A stretch of DNA of 64,000 nt from Chryseobacterium daecheongense (GTDB taxonomy: Bacteria > Bacteroidota > Bacteroidia > Flavobacteriales > Weeksellaceae). Below, in pieces: positions 9,850 to 17,999 of the stretch (position 1 is its first letter; every line of letters starts with the position of its first letter). The notes below the pieces were generated by a model. The model had not been told where the DNA came from, did not search any database, and saw nothing but the letters and a program-made list of their open reading frames with translations. The DNA lies in contig CP115858.1 in assembly GCA_027920525.1 (NCBI GenBank), positions 558,001 through 622,000 on the forward strand. The letters are read 5' to 3'. The position numbers and the translations under genes were made by a program.

Positions 9850-9942
9850 TAGATAATAAAATACTATAATTAATTACTTTATATAAATGATGTAATTATC
9901 TATTATATAGTTGTTTATTTATTTTTATTAAAGTATTACGTG

Positions 9943-10384
9943 ATGGTAATTCGAGAGGCGAAATCAGAAGATATTTTCAGATACAGATAGTGAGAAATGC
10001 TGTAAAAGAAAATAGATTGTCAAATCCTGATCTTGTTACTGATAAAGATTGCGAAGAATTTTTATTTGAAAGAGGGAAAGTTTGGGTGTGTGAAATCAAT
10101 GATCAGGTTGTCGGTTTTTCAATTGTTGATTTGAAAGAAAATAACATTTGGGCACTATTTGTTCACCCAGATTTTGAAGGTCGGAATAGGGCAAAAGCTT
10201 CACCACAATCATGCTGGATTGGTATTTTCAGCAAACTAAAAAAAGTGTTTGGCTGGGAACAGCTTTTGATACAAGAGCTGAAAAGTTTTACCGGAAGATA
10301 GGCTGGAATGAAACAGGAACTCATGGAAAGAACGAAATTAAATTTGAAATGACTTATAAAACCTGGAAACAAATAAAACCATGA
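9943..10384 (+). pseudogene. GNAT N-acetyltransferase, broken by two frame changes
   Basis: Three frames together give one GNAT protein. Frame A from the ATG at 9943 reads 'MVIREAKSEDI' and stops after 15 codons. A one-base loss near 9975-9978 puts the next part in another frame (9984-10190, 'VRNAVKENRLSNPDL ... VWVCEINDQVVGF ... ALFVHPDFEG'). Between 10181 and 10195, inside the acetyl-CoA-binding loop (normally GxGIGxxL), a second net frame change leads to 'LDWYFQQTKKSVWLGTAFD' and 'AEKFYRKIGWNETG', ending with TGA at 10382-10384. The core fold is recognisable, but no intact product can be made unless these are sequence errors. The end overlaps the ATG of the VOC gene (ATGA). Confidence 0.8.
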
Positions 10385-10749
10385 AACAAAAAATGAAATC
10401 AATTCGACCATTTATTGGTGCTCAAAACTTTATGGAAAGCAGATCTTTTTATACGGATCTGGGATTTGAGGAAATTGTTTTAGAAGAAAAATTATCATTA
10501 TTTAAAAAACAAGATATTGCATTCTATCTTCAGGATGCATATGTGAAAGAATGGATTGATAATACCATGATCTTTGTTGAAGTAGAAAATGTGGATGAAT
10601 ATTGGCAGGAACTTTTGGATTTGAACTTGACAGAGAAATATAATACTATAAAACTAACGCCCGTAAGAACCCTGAATTGGGGAAAAGAATGTTTCGTGCA
10701 TGATCCTTCTGGTATTTTATGGCATTTTGGAGAATTTTTCAAACATTAA
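10381..10749 (+). CDS. VOC-family (glyoxalase/bleomycin resistance-like) protein
   Basis: 122 residues from ATG 10381, or 118 from the ATG at 10393; the second gives the canonical start 'MKSIRPFIGAQNFMES'. It has one vicinal-oxygen-chelate module: 'FYTDLGFEEI' after the first helix, and the closing 'VHDPSGILWHFGEF'. The final Glu of 'HFGEF' stands where metal-ligand glutamates lie, but a full metal set is not obvious, so binding rather than catalysis is possible. It overlaps the end of the decayed GNAT gene by four bases and abuts the endonuclease V-like gene, so the three were once one operon. Confidence 0.75.
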   Translation: MKQKMKSIRPFIGAQNFMESRSFYTDLGFEEIVLEEKLSLFKKQDIAFYLQDAYVKEWIDNTMIFVEVENVDEYWQELLDLNLTEKYNTIKLTPVRTLNWGKECFVHDPSGILWHFGEFFKH

Positions 10750-10755
10750 TTGAAG

Positions 10756-11259
10756 ATGATTTACGCTTTTGATACCTACTATTATGAGAATTACGCCTAC
10801 ACAGTCTGTCTGGCATTCAAAGACTGGGAAGATGATCTGGAAACAGCAGCTTACAGTGAAAAAACTCCTATAACTTCTGACTACGAAAGTGGAGCTTTTT
10901 ACAAACGGGAACTTCCATGTATTCTAAGTTTATTATCAAAGATTGATCTCAAAAATGGAGATATTCTGTTAGTAGATGGTTATGTGACTCTCAATAATGA
11001 AGGTAAGATTGGACTCGGAGGATATTTATATGAAAAATTAGAAGAAAAATATCCTGTTGTGGGAATTGCAAAAAATGAATTCTCCGCTCCTGACTCTCAG
11101 CGGAGAACAATCTATAGGGGGGAAAGTAAAACACCGTTATTTCTTACTTCGAAAGGAGTTGATGTAGATTTCTTAAAAAATAAAATAGAGAAAATGCACG
11201 GATTGTACAGAATACCGACATTGTTGAAAAAACTAGATCAATTGACAAGAATTGCTTAA
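10756..11259 (+). CDS. Endonuclease V-like protein (short form)
   Basis: 167 residues from the ATG at 10756; a TTG at 10750 immediately after the previous stop would add two residues. Several blocks resemble endonuclease V (inosine-specific nuclease): an Asp at the end of strand 1 ('IYAFDTYYYEN'), 'SGAFYKRELPCIL' like the family's Y-x-PG-L-x-FRE-P segment, 'DILLVDGYVTL' with the second Asp, 'LGGYLYEKL' and 'PVVGIAKNEF' like the family's P-x-IGVAKS. It is about 50 residues shorter than typical EndoV, and the DGxGxxHPR segment is changed to 'DGYVTLNNEGK'. The fold assignment is fair; nuclease activity is uncertain. Confidence 0.6.
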   Translation: MIYAFDTYYYENYAYTVCLAFKDWEDDLETAAYSEKTPITSDYESGAFYKRELPCILSLLSKIDLKNGDILLVDGYVTLNNEGKIGLGGYLYEKLEEKYPVVGIAKNEFSAPDSQRRTIYRGESKTPLFLTSKGVDVDFLKNKIEKMHGLYRIPTLLKKLDQLTRIA

Positions 11260-11331
11260 TTACAACCTTCTTATCTACAACTAGGTGAGGACTTTGTCAG
11301 AATTTTAAATTTTATAAAAGGATAAAAACGG

Positions 11332-11364
11332 ATAAGAAGCAGAATATATAATTCTGCTTCTTAT
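11332..11364. terminator. Bidirectional terminator between the EndoV-like and efflux genes
   Basis: Arms 11332-11345 and 11351-11364 pair perfectly over 14 bases (ATAAGAAGCAGAAT / ATTCTGCTTCTTAT) with a five-base loop. The genes on both sides point toward it. Confidence 0.8.
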
Positions 11365-11406
11365 TTCGTTAATGTAGTCCATAATAAACGGAATTTACGA
11401 ACCAGT

Positions 11407-12996
11407 TTAATAAGGTACATTTCCTTTTCGCAATCTGAGAACAATATTTTGAATTCCAGGTAAGCATATCAAAATAACAATTACAACAAGCAATCCGATC
11501 AGCATAATGTCATAATAATCTTTTGTTGAGCGTATTAATATCTGTTGTTTTATAAAATAATTGAAGTAAGCATTTGAGGCTCCTTTGGAAGTATACATAT
11601 CGTTGCCTGCATTCAAATAAGCTTGTTGAATATTCTGCAGGGTAATTGATAATTGGGGATTCGTTTCTGTCAATGATTCTCTGAGCTTATCATTGGCTTC
11701 AGATCTGGTATATAATTGTGTATAATTGTTTACAGCCATACTGCTGCTAAATCCTAAGAATCTGGCAAAAATACCAAGAAAAGCAGCATTGAAGGCAACC
11801 TTTGGAGGTGCTGAAGAAACCATAAATGATACAATAGGAACAAACAAGACCCCTGTAGAAACTCCATAGATGAACATTGGAAGAATAAAGTCTTTTGTTT
11901 CGCCCGTAGAAGATACAAATTGTAACATGTAGAAATAATAGCAGGCCATGATGACAAATCCTGTGATAATAATTCTTATCAAGGAAATCCCCATTAAGAT
12001 AAAACGAGCAGTGATGGCCATGCTGACTGCTGTACCTAAGATAACGGCTATCCAAACAGGAATAATATGGAGCGGATCAGTGGCAAGGACAACTTCTATA
12101 TAGCCATAGGTAAGGCCGGTTGTTCCTTTAAAAATATAAAAAACAAAAAGCAATAATAAACCGATGACAAAATTTTTGGCTTTAAAGATCTGTAAATTAA
12201 TCAATGGATGTTTTAACCTGTTTTCCCGGACTATAAAAAGAAACAACAGGATGATAAAGAACATGCCCAACAGAACAATAACTGGACTATCTAACCAATT
12301 GAGCTGCTGTCCATATATCAAAATGTATCCGATAACAGAGGAAAATGTAAGATAGTAGAGATACCCGATCCAATCTACTCTGTAGAGAGGAATCTTTTTT
12401 GAAAACCTGGCTTTTGAATTCATGCCTATTAAAATCACAAAAAGCAGAGTAATGAGCATTAAAATCAATCCGAAAAACAGCCAGTTAAAGTCTAAGACAT
12501 CAAGTAAAATACTGCTATAAATAGCATATACGGGAACTGCGATCTGTATGGCTGCATAGAAAATACTGTAACCGATAACTCTTGCTCTCGTGGAAGATAA
12601 ACGGGAAAAAACCATATTGAGGATGATACTGCAAATGAGTGCACAGGCAATTCCCTGAACGACTCCGCATACCAGAAATAATCCCCAGTTTTTAGAATAA
12701 AAACAGATGAGTGAACTCACCGAATTTAATGCTAACCCTATTATCAGATATTTCCTGGGTGCAAAATATTTAGTAATACGAAAATCTAAAGCTAAAAAAG
12801 TGACTGCAGAAGAATAGGTAAGTACCATAGCATATTGAACATCTGTTGGCTGGACTCCATAATATCCTGCCATACTGATAGGCCTTCCGTACAGAGCAAA
12901 GCTGAATAAGGAGATCATTAATATGGTAAAAATAATGCTTCTGGCAAGCCATTCAGGGATCCAACTTTTAAATATGGGCATATTGTGGGCTTCCAT
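11407..12996 (-). CDS. MFS multidrug efflux permease, EmrB/DHA2 type
   Basis: 529 residues with about 14 hydrophobic spans, the size and layout of drug:H+ antiporter-2 permeases. The N-terminus 'IPEWLARSIIFTILMISLF' and the early 'GVQPTDVQYAM' loop are typical of the Bacteroidetes EmrB-like group. It is the last gene of a three-gene minus-strand operon (TolC, HlyD, MFS), starting five bases after the HlyD stop. Together these make a tripartite pump that moves substrates from the inner membrane through the periplasm to the outside. Met6 is an alternative start. The substrate is unknown; the divergent AraC regulator is a likely drug- or stress-sensing controller. Confidence 0.88.
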   Translation of the reverse strand: MEAHNMPIFKSWIPEWLARSIIFTILMISLFSFALYGRPISMAGYYGVQPTDVQYAMVLTYSSAVTFLALDFRITKYFAPRKYLIIGLALNSVSSLICFYSKNWGLFLVCGVVQGIACALICSIILNMVFSRLSSTRARVIGYSIFYAAIQIAVPVYAIYSSILLDVLDFNWLFFGLILMLITLLFVILIGMNSKARFSKKIPLYRVDWIGYLYYLTFSSVIGYILIYGQQLNWLDSPVIVLLGMFFIILLFLFIVRENRLKHPLINLQIFKAKNFVIGLLLLFVFYIFKGTTGLTYGYIEVVLATDPLHIIPVWIAVILGTAVSMAITARFILMGISLIRIIITGFVIMACYYFYMLQFVSSTGETKDFILPMFIYGVSTGVLFVPIVSFMVSSAPPKVAFNAAFLGIFARFLGFSSSMAVNNYTQLYTRSEANDKLRESLTETNPQLSITLQNIQQAYLNAGNDMYTSKGASNAYFNYFIKQQILIRSTKDYYDIMLIGLLVVIVILICLPGIQNIVLRLRKGNVPY

Positions 12997-13001
12997 TAGC
13001 T

Positions 13002-14048
13002 TTAATTTTTGTTGATATACACATTAGCATTCATTCCTGCAGATAGCCCGGACAGTTTCTCCTTGGTTTCTGTAAGCTTGATTCTTACAGGAATACGTTG
13101 TATTACTTTTACAAAATTGCCTGTAGCATTATCTGGTGGTAGAAGAGAATAGCGGGAACCTGTAGTAGGAGATAAGGATTCTATGACACCTGAAAATGTT
13201 TCTCCTGGAAAAGCATCCACTTCTATATTGACCTTTTGGCCTATTTTGAATGTCTTGATCTGTGTTTCTTTGAAATTGGCTACCACCCATTTCTCCTGCG
13301 ATTTATTGACAAGAAATGCCAGAGTCTGCCCAGGTTGAATCAGTTGTCCTTCCTGAATGTTTTTTTTTCCTATTTTACCATCAAATGGGGCCGTGATTAC
13401 CGTATAACGTATATCGAGATCCTGTCTTTCTATAGATGCCTGTCTTACTTTTATTTCAGCATTTATTGCGAAACGTTGTGCTTGTATATCATTGAGTTTT
13501 GACTCTGCTACCCGAAGAGATGCGAGCGTTTCTTCGTAATCCGATTGATTGGTTAATAGGGAAGTATGTACATTATCAAATTTTTGTTGAGTAGTCGATT
13601 CATCTGCCAGAAGGTTTTTATAGCGATCGTATTCCTTTTGCTGCTGATCCAGTTTAGCTTTGATTCCTGAAATATGGGCTTTTATGACATCAATATTTTT
13701 GATCTGGGTTTGTTCACTGGCGCTTAGTATAGGGAGTTTGGCCTCCGATGTCGCTAATTCTGCTAAAGCTGTTTCTTTTTTAAGATCATATTCATCCCTT
13801 TCAATACGTACGAGAGTATCTCCTTTATGGACTTCCTGATTATCCTGATAATAAATTTTGCTGATATATCCCCCAACTTTAGCATTTATAGGTGATAGAT
13901 AAGCTTCTATCTGTGCATCATTGGTCTGCTCATACCAATATCCTTTCCAGAAATGAAGTACAGCCCAAGTGATGATTACGATTAATAATAGTATTCCTAA
14001 CCATTGTGTTGCTACTACTATAATACGGTCTGTTTTATTCTTGTTCAT
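13002..14048 (-). CDS. HlyD/EmrA-family membrane fusion protein
   Basis: 348 residues. One N-terminal membrane span (about 14-33, 'WLGILLLIVIITWAVLHFW'), then a biotinyl-lipoyl-like half motif ('INAKVGGYISKIYYQDNQEVHKGDTLVRIE', about 50-79), a long alpha-helical hairpin (about 85-215), the second lipoyl half ('VITAPFDGKIGKKNIQEGQL') and a beta-barrel/membrane-proximal end. This is the periplasmic adaptor linking the MFS permease to the TolC channel. It lies nine bases after the TolC-like gene and five before the permease gene, so all three are one transcript. Confidence 0.9.
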   Translation of the reverse strand: MNKNKTDRIIVVATQWLGILLLIVIITWAVLHFWKGYWYEQTNDAQIEAYLSPINAKVGGYISKIYYQDNQEVHKGDTLVRIERDEYDLKKETALAELATSEAKLPILSASEQTQIKNIDVIKAHISGIKAKLDQQQKEYDRYKNLLADESTTQQKFDNVHTSLLTNQSDYEETLASLRVAESKLNDIQAQRFAINAEIKVRQASIERQDLDIRYTVITAPFDGKIGKKNIQEGQLIQPGQTLAFLVNKSQEKWVVANFKETQIKTFKIGQKVNIEVDAFPGETFSGVIESLSPTTGSRYSLLPPDNATGNFVKVIQRIPVRIKLTETKEKLSGLSAGMNANVYINKN

Positions 14049-14057
14049 AATTTTATT

Positions 14058-15377
14058 TTAAAGTGTTCCTGTGATAATCAATAGTTTTATATGGCTTAGT
14101 CTTAAATTTGCTTCAGCAGATGTAAGATTGAATTTGGCTTGTAACAGAATGTTCTCAGCATCTAAAAGATCGGTCAGAAGAGATTGCTGATTGAGGTAGC
14201 TGTTTCTGATTACTCTCACACTTTCAGTACTTTGACGGATGGTAAGTTCTGCTGTCTCTACACTTTCTCTTGCCTGTTCTCTTTCAAGGAAAGCATCTCT
14301 TACTTTAATCGATAGGTCGTCTTGTTTTATCCGGCTCTTTTCAATCTCCTGTTTTTTCAGGTTATATGCATGAGCAATAGTGTGTTTACTCTTATAAAGA
14401 TTGTCTACAGAGTAGGTTACCTTTAAACCTATTTGACCAAATCCACAGAGATCATTGGAGTATGGATAAAATGAAATTTGAGGATACGTATAGTTGTATC
14501 TGGAGTATAAAGAAATCCTTGGTAATAGGCTTGATTTTACCTGCCTAATATTAAGCTCACTTAATGTCTGATTTGTGTTAACGATCTTAAGATCAGGTGA
14601 ATTATCGAGTGCAGCTGCAAGATAGTCTTCATAATTAGATCCTTGTAAATTCTTGTTTTCCAGAATATCTTCAGAAGAAATATCCAGTGGCTCAGTACTA
14701 CTTCTTCCCATCAGAATGTTGAGTCGTTGCTTGGTAAGATCAATTTTCTTTTTTACATCCGAATCACTGAGTTGCAATTGAGATAGTTTGACTGAGATTC
14801 TTAATACATCACTCTTCAATACAATACCATTCTTGTTAAGATTTTCAATGGTGGATAGCTGCTTCTTTTCGCTAGAAATTTCGGAGGAAATAAATGATTC
14901 AAATTCCTGGAATTTGTACAGATCGTAATAGGATGCAGCGATCATATATTTTACATTATCTTTCTGTAATTCAAACTCATATTGTTTGCGTATTTTCTCT
15001 TCTTTTTTAATTTCAATGTTTCTTTTGTCTTTTCCTCCACTATAAAGATTGAAATCCAGATTGTAGCCCAATCCATAACCATATCCCTTAATTGGAACAC
15101 TTTGAGGTGACGAAAACAGACCATTTTCATACAGAAGAAACTTGGAGTTAAGACGAAAATCTCCAACGACAGACAATTCTGGTAATTGCTTATCTTTTGC
15201 TTCTAAAATACTGATATCGCTTTCTTCTTTTGCCAGTTCTGCAAGTTTCAATTGTTTGTTTTGTGACTCTGATATATTCCAGATCTCATTCAATGTCAAT
15301 ACGGAGGGATTATCCTTTATTTGTGCTTTTATACCAGCCGAAACAGCCAGGTACAGAAGTATGATATATCTTTTCAT
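14058..15377 (-). CDS. TolC-family outer-membrane efflux protein
   Basis: 439 residues with a signal peptide (cleavage near 'SAGIKA|QIKD'). Long helical repeats, paired around about 30-235 and 250-439, are typical of outer membrane efflux proteins; 'YDLYKFQEF', 'LNILMGRSSTEPLDI' and the C-terminal 'LLDAENILLQAKFNLTSAEANLRLSHIKLL' are family blocks. The trimer would form the exit duct of the pump encoded by the next two genes. It is the first gene of the operon; a -7 element TAATTTTG is read on the minus strand at 15402-15409, 25 bases before the ATG. Confidence 0.9.
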   Translation of the reverse strand: MKRYIILLYLAVSAGIKAQIKDNPSVLTLNEIWNISESQNKQLKLAELAKEESDISILEAKDKQLPELSVVGDFRLNSKFLLYENGLFSSPQSVPIKGYGYGLGYNLDFNLYSGGKDKRNIEIKKEEKIRKQYEFELQKDNVKYMIAASYYDLYKFQEFESFISSEISSEKKQLSTIENLNKNGIVLKSDVLRISVKLSQLQLSDSDVKKKIDLTKQRLNILMGRSSTEPLDISSEDILENKNLQGSNYEDYLAAALDNSPDLKIVNTNQTLSELNIRQVKSSLLPRISLYSRYNYTYPQISFYPYSNDLCGFGQIGLKVTYSVDNLYKSKHTIAHAYNLKKQEIEKSRIKQDDLSIKVRDAFLEREQARESVETAELTIRQSTESVRVIRNSYLNQQSLLTDLLDAENILLQAKFNLTSAEANLRLSHIKLLIITGTL

Positions 15378-15401
15378 TGTAAGATTACATTTTTATACTG
15401 G

Positions 15402-15409
15402 CAAAATTA
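15402..15409 (-). promoter_or_regulatory. -7 promoter element of the efflux operon
   Basis: The plus strand reads CAAAATTA, i.e. TAATTTTG on the minus strand. The 166-base spacer to the divergent AraC gene must hold both promoters and any operator; I found no convincing repeat in it. Confidence 0.5.
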
Positions 15410-15543
15410 TTGTGGATTAAAATGAGTCTTTTTATAATATTAGCCTTATTTTTGTTTATTCTGGCCAATATTTTTAAGTTTATCTCTATTTGATAAGTCA
15501 TTATCAGTGTTCTGTTGTAAAATTTTAAAATCGACTCCTGCCT

Positions 15544-16332
15544 ATGAAAACGATAAAAGAAGTAAGAGAAAAAGTAGATGCTCATCCTGCATCCATATTG
15601 ATGATCCGTCAGCAATGGGAACAAAGACTACCCATGCATAGGCATCAGAAAGGACAGTTGCTTTTGGTTATTGGTGGAATGGCAAAATTGAGAACAAAAG
15701 AAAAAGATCTTTACATTCCACGCAGTCACTATATCTGGATGCCTAAAATGTATTCGCATAATTTGATGTTCAATTCTAAGGATCTTGATATCATTAATAT
15801 TTACTTTCCGGAGGAAGAAAAATTTAATCATCCATTTTACGATGATCTGGGGATATATCCTGTTAGTAATCTACTTTCTGAGCTTTTGAATTTCGGAAAG
15901 GATTGGAATGGAGATTTCTTTCCAGATTCATGGGAATATGAATTTCTTCTCACTATGAAACATTTACTTCCTAAGGAGAATTTGAAAAAATTTTCTATCC
16001 AGTTGCCTACCACCAGTGATGAACGTCTTACTGCAATTATAAAATTTGTTCGAAACAATTTAGAAAACCCACTCACACTAGAAGAAGTAGGGGGTAAATT
16101 TGGATTTAGTGTAAGAAGTCTGACCCGTATATTTACCAATAAATTGGGGATTTCGTTTATCCAGTATGTAAAGATGGTAAGGATCATTCGTGCAATGGAA
16201 TTACTAAAAGATACCACTCTGAGTATGAGTGAGATTGCTTATGAAATTGGCTATTCCAATATTTCAGCATTTAGCAATACATTTCAGCAACTGACTAATA
16301 TGAGACCAACAGAATTTAAATCGATGCTTTAA
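15544..16332 (+). CDS. AraC-family transcriptional regulator of the efflux operon
   Basis: 262 residues. Residues about 20-85 form a cupin-like sensor ('MHRHQKGQLLLVIGG'). The C-terminus has the two AraC helix-turn-helix motifs: about 177-200 ('LTLEEVGGKFGFSVRSLTRI') and about 227-252 ('MSEIAYEIGYSNISAFSNTF'). It ends in the usual 'MRPTEFK' form. It is transcribed away from the tolC-like/hlyD-like/MFS operon and is the obvious candidate to control it, as in many efflux loci; the inducer is not known. Confidence 0.88.
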   Translation: MKTIKEVREKVDAHPASILMIRQQWEQRLPMHRHQKGQLLLVIGGMAKLRTKEKDLYIPRSHYIWMPKMYSHNLMFNSKDLDIINIYFPEEEKFNHPFYDDLGIYPVSNLLSELLNFGKDWNGDFFPDSWEYEFLLTMKHLLPKENLKKFSIQLPTTSDERLTAIIKFVRNNLENPLTLEEVGGKFGFSVRSLTRIFTNKLGISFIQYVKMVRIIRAMELLKDTTLSMSEIAYEIGYSNISAFSNTFQQLTNMRPTEFKSML

Positions 16333-16467
16333 TGAAATAATTATTCCCGTCTGTAATTGCATCTGAAGCTTTTCTATCAGGGATTATTGATGCCATTAAT
16401 CATTTTTCTTTTTATTGAGATTTAATTAAAAAAATGATAAAATATTTTTTTAATTAAAAAAAGTTTA

Positions 16468-16475
16468 TACATTTG
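16468..16475 (+). promoter_or_regulatory. ilvE: -7 promoter element of the ilv operon
   Basis: TACATTTG, an exact TAnnTTTG, lies 18 bases before the leader-peptide GTG. Transcription would start near 16481 and run into the attenuator. A clear -33 TTG is not seen at the usual distance. Confidence 0.6.
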
Positions 16476-16493
16476 TCACATCAAAAAATAAAA

Positions 16494-16553
16494 GTGAACA
16501 GTACATTCAACAATATTATTACTATCGTTATTGTCATTATCGGATTCCGGTGA
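16494..16553 (+). CDS. ilv operon leader peptide (19 codons)
   Basis: Starts with GTG and reads MNSTFNNIITIVIVIIGFR before TGA. Of 19 codons, six are Ile, two Val and two Thr, with Ile/Val filling eight of nine consecutive positions (codons 8-16). This is the composition expected of an attenuator that senses charged tRNA-Ile and tRNA-Val, the products or relatives of the products of the downstream genes. There are no Leu codons, which fits the absence of leu genes in the operon. The GTG start is chosen because it lies closest after the predicted transcription start; a TTG at 16473 overlaps the promoter element. Its stop codon lies inside the antiterminator strand. Confidence 0.75.
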   Translation: MNSTFNNIITIVIVIIGFR

Positions 16554-16573
16554 TGAGCGATGGTATTGTTGAA
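16506..16573 (+). promoter_or_regulatory. Leader stem around the Ile/Val codons
   Basis: 16506-16515 (TTCAACAATA) and 16564-16573 (TATTGTTGAA) are perfectly complementary over 10 bases. This long-range stem encloses the control codons and the first arm of the antiterminator and could act as the pause or protector structure of the attenuator. Confidence 0.5.
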
Positions 16574-16609
16574 ACTCTATAAAATTATTAGAAAGCCATC
16601 CTCATCCGG
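16547..16609 (+). promoter_or_regulatory. ilv antiterminator
   Basis: CCGG (16547-16550), ATGAG (16553-16557) and GATGG (16559-16563) pair with CCATC (16596-16600), CTCAT (16601-16605) and CCGG (16606-16609): 14 pairs with two small bulges. The right arm uses the same bases as the left arm of the terminator, so the two structures exclude each other. A ribosome stalled on the Ile/Val run leaves this stem free to form; one that reaches the TGA at 16551 covers it. Confidence 0.7.
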
Positions 16610-16623
16610 GATGGCTTTTTTTA
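16592..16623 (+). terminator. ilv attenuator terminator
   Basis: AAAGCCATCC (16592-16601) pairs with GGATGGCTTT (16609-16618), followed by a run of seven T. It precedes ilvE by almost 480 bases and would stop transcription when Ile and Val are plentiful. Confidence 0.8.
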
Positions 16624-17099
16624 TGCCCGAATTTTAAAAAATCTAAAAAAATTAAAATATGTATTACAACAAAAAATTTAAACTCCATAATCTGAAAAAG
16701 GTTCTGAAATCATTCGGAGTTTGCAATCATTCTTTTCAATCGGATAGCAATGATACATCCTGTGCTTTTTATCTAACAAATCAAAATACTGTAGGATTAA
16801 TGATTTTATAATGCAGAAGTGAAGTCTTTTTATAATTCTGCTATTGTAGAATTAGATAATTTAAATTATTGATTATTAGTGTTTTGTATTTATTTTATCG
16901 TGATTTGAATATTGTAATTTTAATTGAAATATGAAAGATAGAAAATATACAAGCCTTAGTTTTGAATCAAAATTAGAAAAGAACTTCATGTACTGCTTTT
17001 GGAATCGGAACAGGTTAAGTAAGGTTTATTACCATGTTGACCCGACTGATGAGAATAGCTTTTTTTATGTCTGAACTTAAAATAATTTAAAAAATAAAT
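16624..17099 (+). other. Long untranslated stretch between attenuator and ilvE with a repeated segment
   Basis: About 475 bases without a recognised gene. The terminator tail and the first bases of ilvE occur twice: 16611-16670 and 17055-17111 share the T7-ATG stretch, an A/T-rich spacer and ATGTATTACAAC, the true ilvE start. From the first copy, a 50-codon ORF (16659-16811) begins with the same residues, MYYN, and then diverges; another 47-codon ORF lies at 16931-17074. Neither resembles a known protein. The stretch may be an insertion within an ancestral leader, or the remnant of a duplicated ilvE start. Confidence 0.55.
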
Positions 17100-17999
17100 A
17101 TGTATTACAACGAGAAAACGATGCTTTATTATGACGGAAAGTTCCAGGAGGCTACTACTGCTTCTACGGGTCTTTACGGACAATCACTTCACTACGGATA
17201 TGCTGTCTTTGAAGGAATTAAATCATACAAAACAAAGAACGGGACCAAAATTTTTAAGGCAAAAGAACATTATGACCGCCTGAAAAAATCAGCAGAATTA
17301 ATGATGATTCCTTTTGATTATTCTACGGAAGAGATGATTGACTTGACCTATAAGCTTTTGGAAATGAATAATTTAAGTAATGCATACATCAGACCATTAG
17401 TAATTTGCTCTCCTAACATGAGCCTTTCAAAAGGAAACAAAAGTTCTTTGATTATTGAAGCGTGGAGTTGGGATAACGGATACTTATCCGACCATGCAAG
17501 GATAATGACCTCTTCTTTTGAGCGCCCCAATCCGAAGGCATTTAGAATAGAAGCAAAAGCGAGTGGTCATTATGTAAACTCTATTCTTGCATCGCAGGAA
17601 GCCAAAGATAAAGGATTTGACGAAGCAATGCTTTTAGATGGCAATGGAAATGTAGCGGAAAGTTCAGGAGCTAATATTTTTTATGAAAAGGATGCAAAAT
17701 TATACACACCGGCAAAAGGGAGTATTCTTCCGGGGATAACCAGAGCGACAATGTTCGAGATATGCGATCAGCTAGGGATTAGCTACGAAGAAAAATTCTT
17801 TAAACCTGAAGAAATGGAAGGAGCAGATGCCGGATTTTTTTGTGGTACTGCAGCGGAAGTGGTTGCATTAGAATCATTGAATAATATTCCATTTAAACTG
17901 AAGTGGGAAAACAGTGTGTCTGCTTTGATTCAAAAAGCTTACAGACATCTGGTTTTTGAAGAAGATTATTCCTATTTAAAACAAGCGTTGTATGTGTGA
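17100..17999 (+). CDS. ilvE: Branched-chain amino acid aminotransferase
   Basis: 299 residues, fold-type IV PLP enzyme. Transfers the amino group to the 2-oxo acids of isoleucine, valine and leucine, the last step of their synthesis. The Schiff-base lysine is K153 in '[12 protein letters not shown]'; '[21 protein letters not shown]' (174-194) is the class IV signature with E187; '[11 protein letters not shown]' (33-43) is the early conserved block. First structural gene of the operon behind the attenuator; its end overlaps the ilvD start by eight bases, implying translational coupling. Confidence 0.95.
   Translation: MYYNEKTMLYYDGKFQEATTASTGLYGQSLHYGYAVFEGIKSYKTKNGTKIFKAKEHYDRLKKSAELMMIPFDYSTEEMIDLTYKLLEMNNLSNAYIRPLVICSPNMSLSKGNKSSLIIEAWSWDNGYLSDHARIMTSSFERPNPKAFRIEAKASGHYVNSILASQEAKDKGFDEAMLLDGNGNVAESSGANIFYEKDAKLYTPAKGSILPGITRATMFEICDQLGISYEEKFFKPEEMEGADAGFFCGTAAEVVALESLNNIPFKLKWENSVSALIQKAYRHLVFEEDYSYLKQALYV

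Noticed and set aside
9846-9906. 12-bp inverted repeat (ATAATAGATAAT and its complement) after the M28 gene
   Set aside because: The arms are 37 bases apart and made only of A/T-rich words; no T run, so neither a good terminator nor an operator at a promoter.
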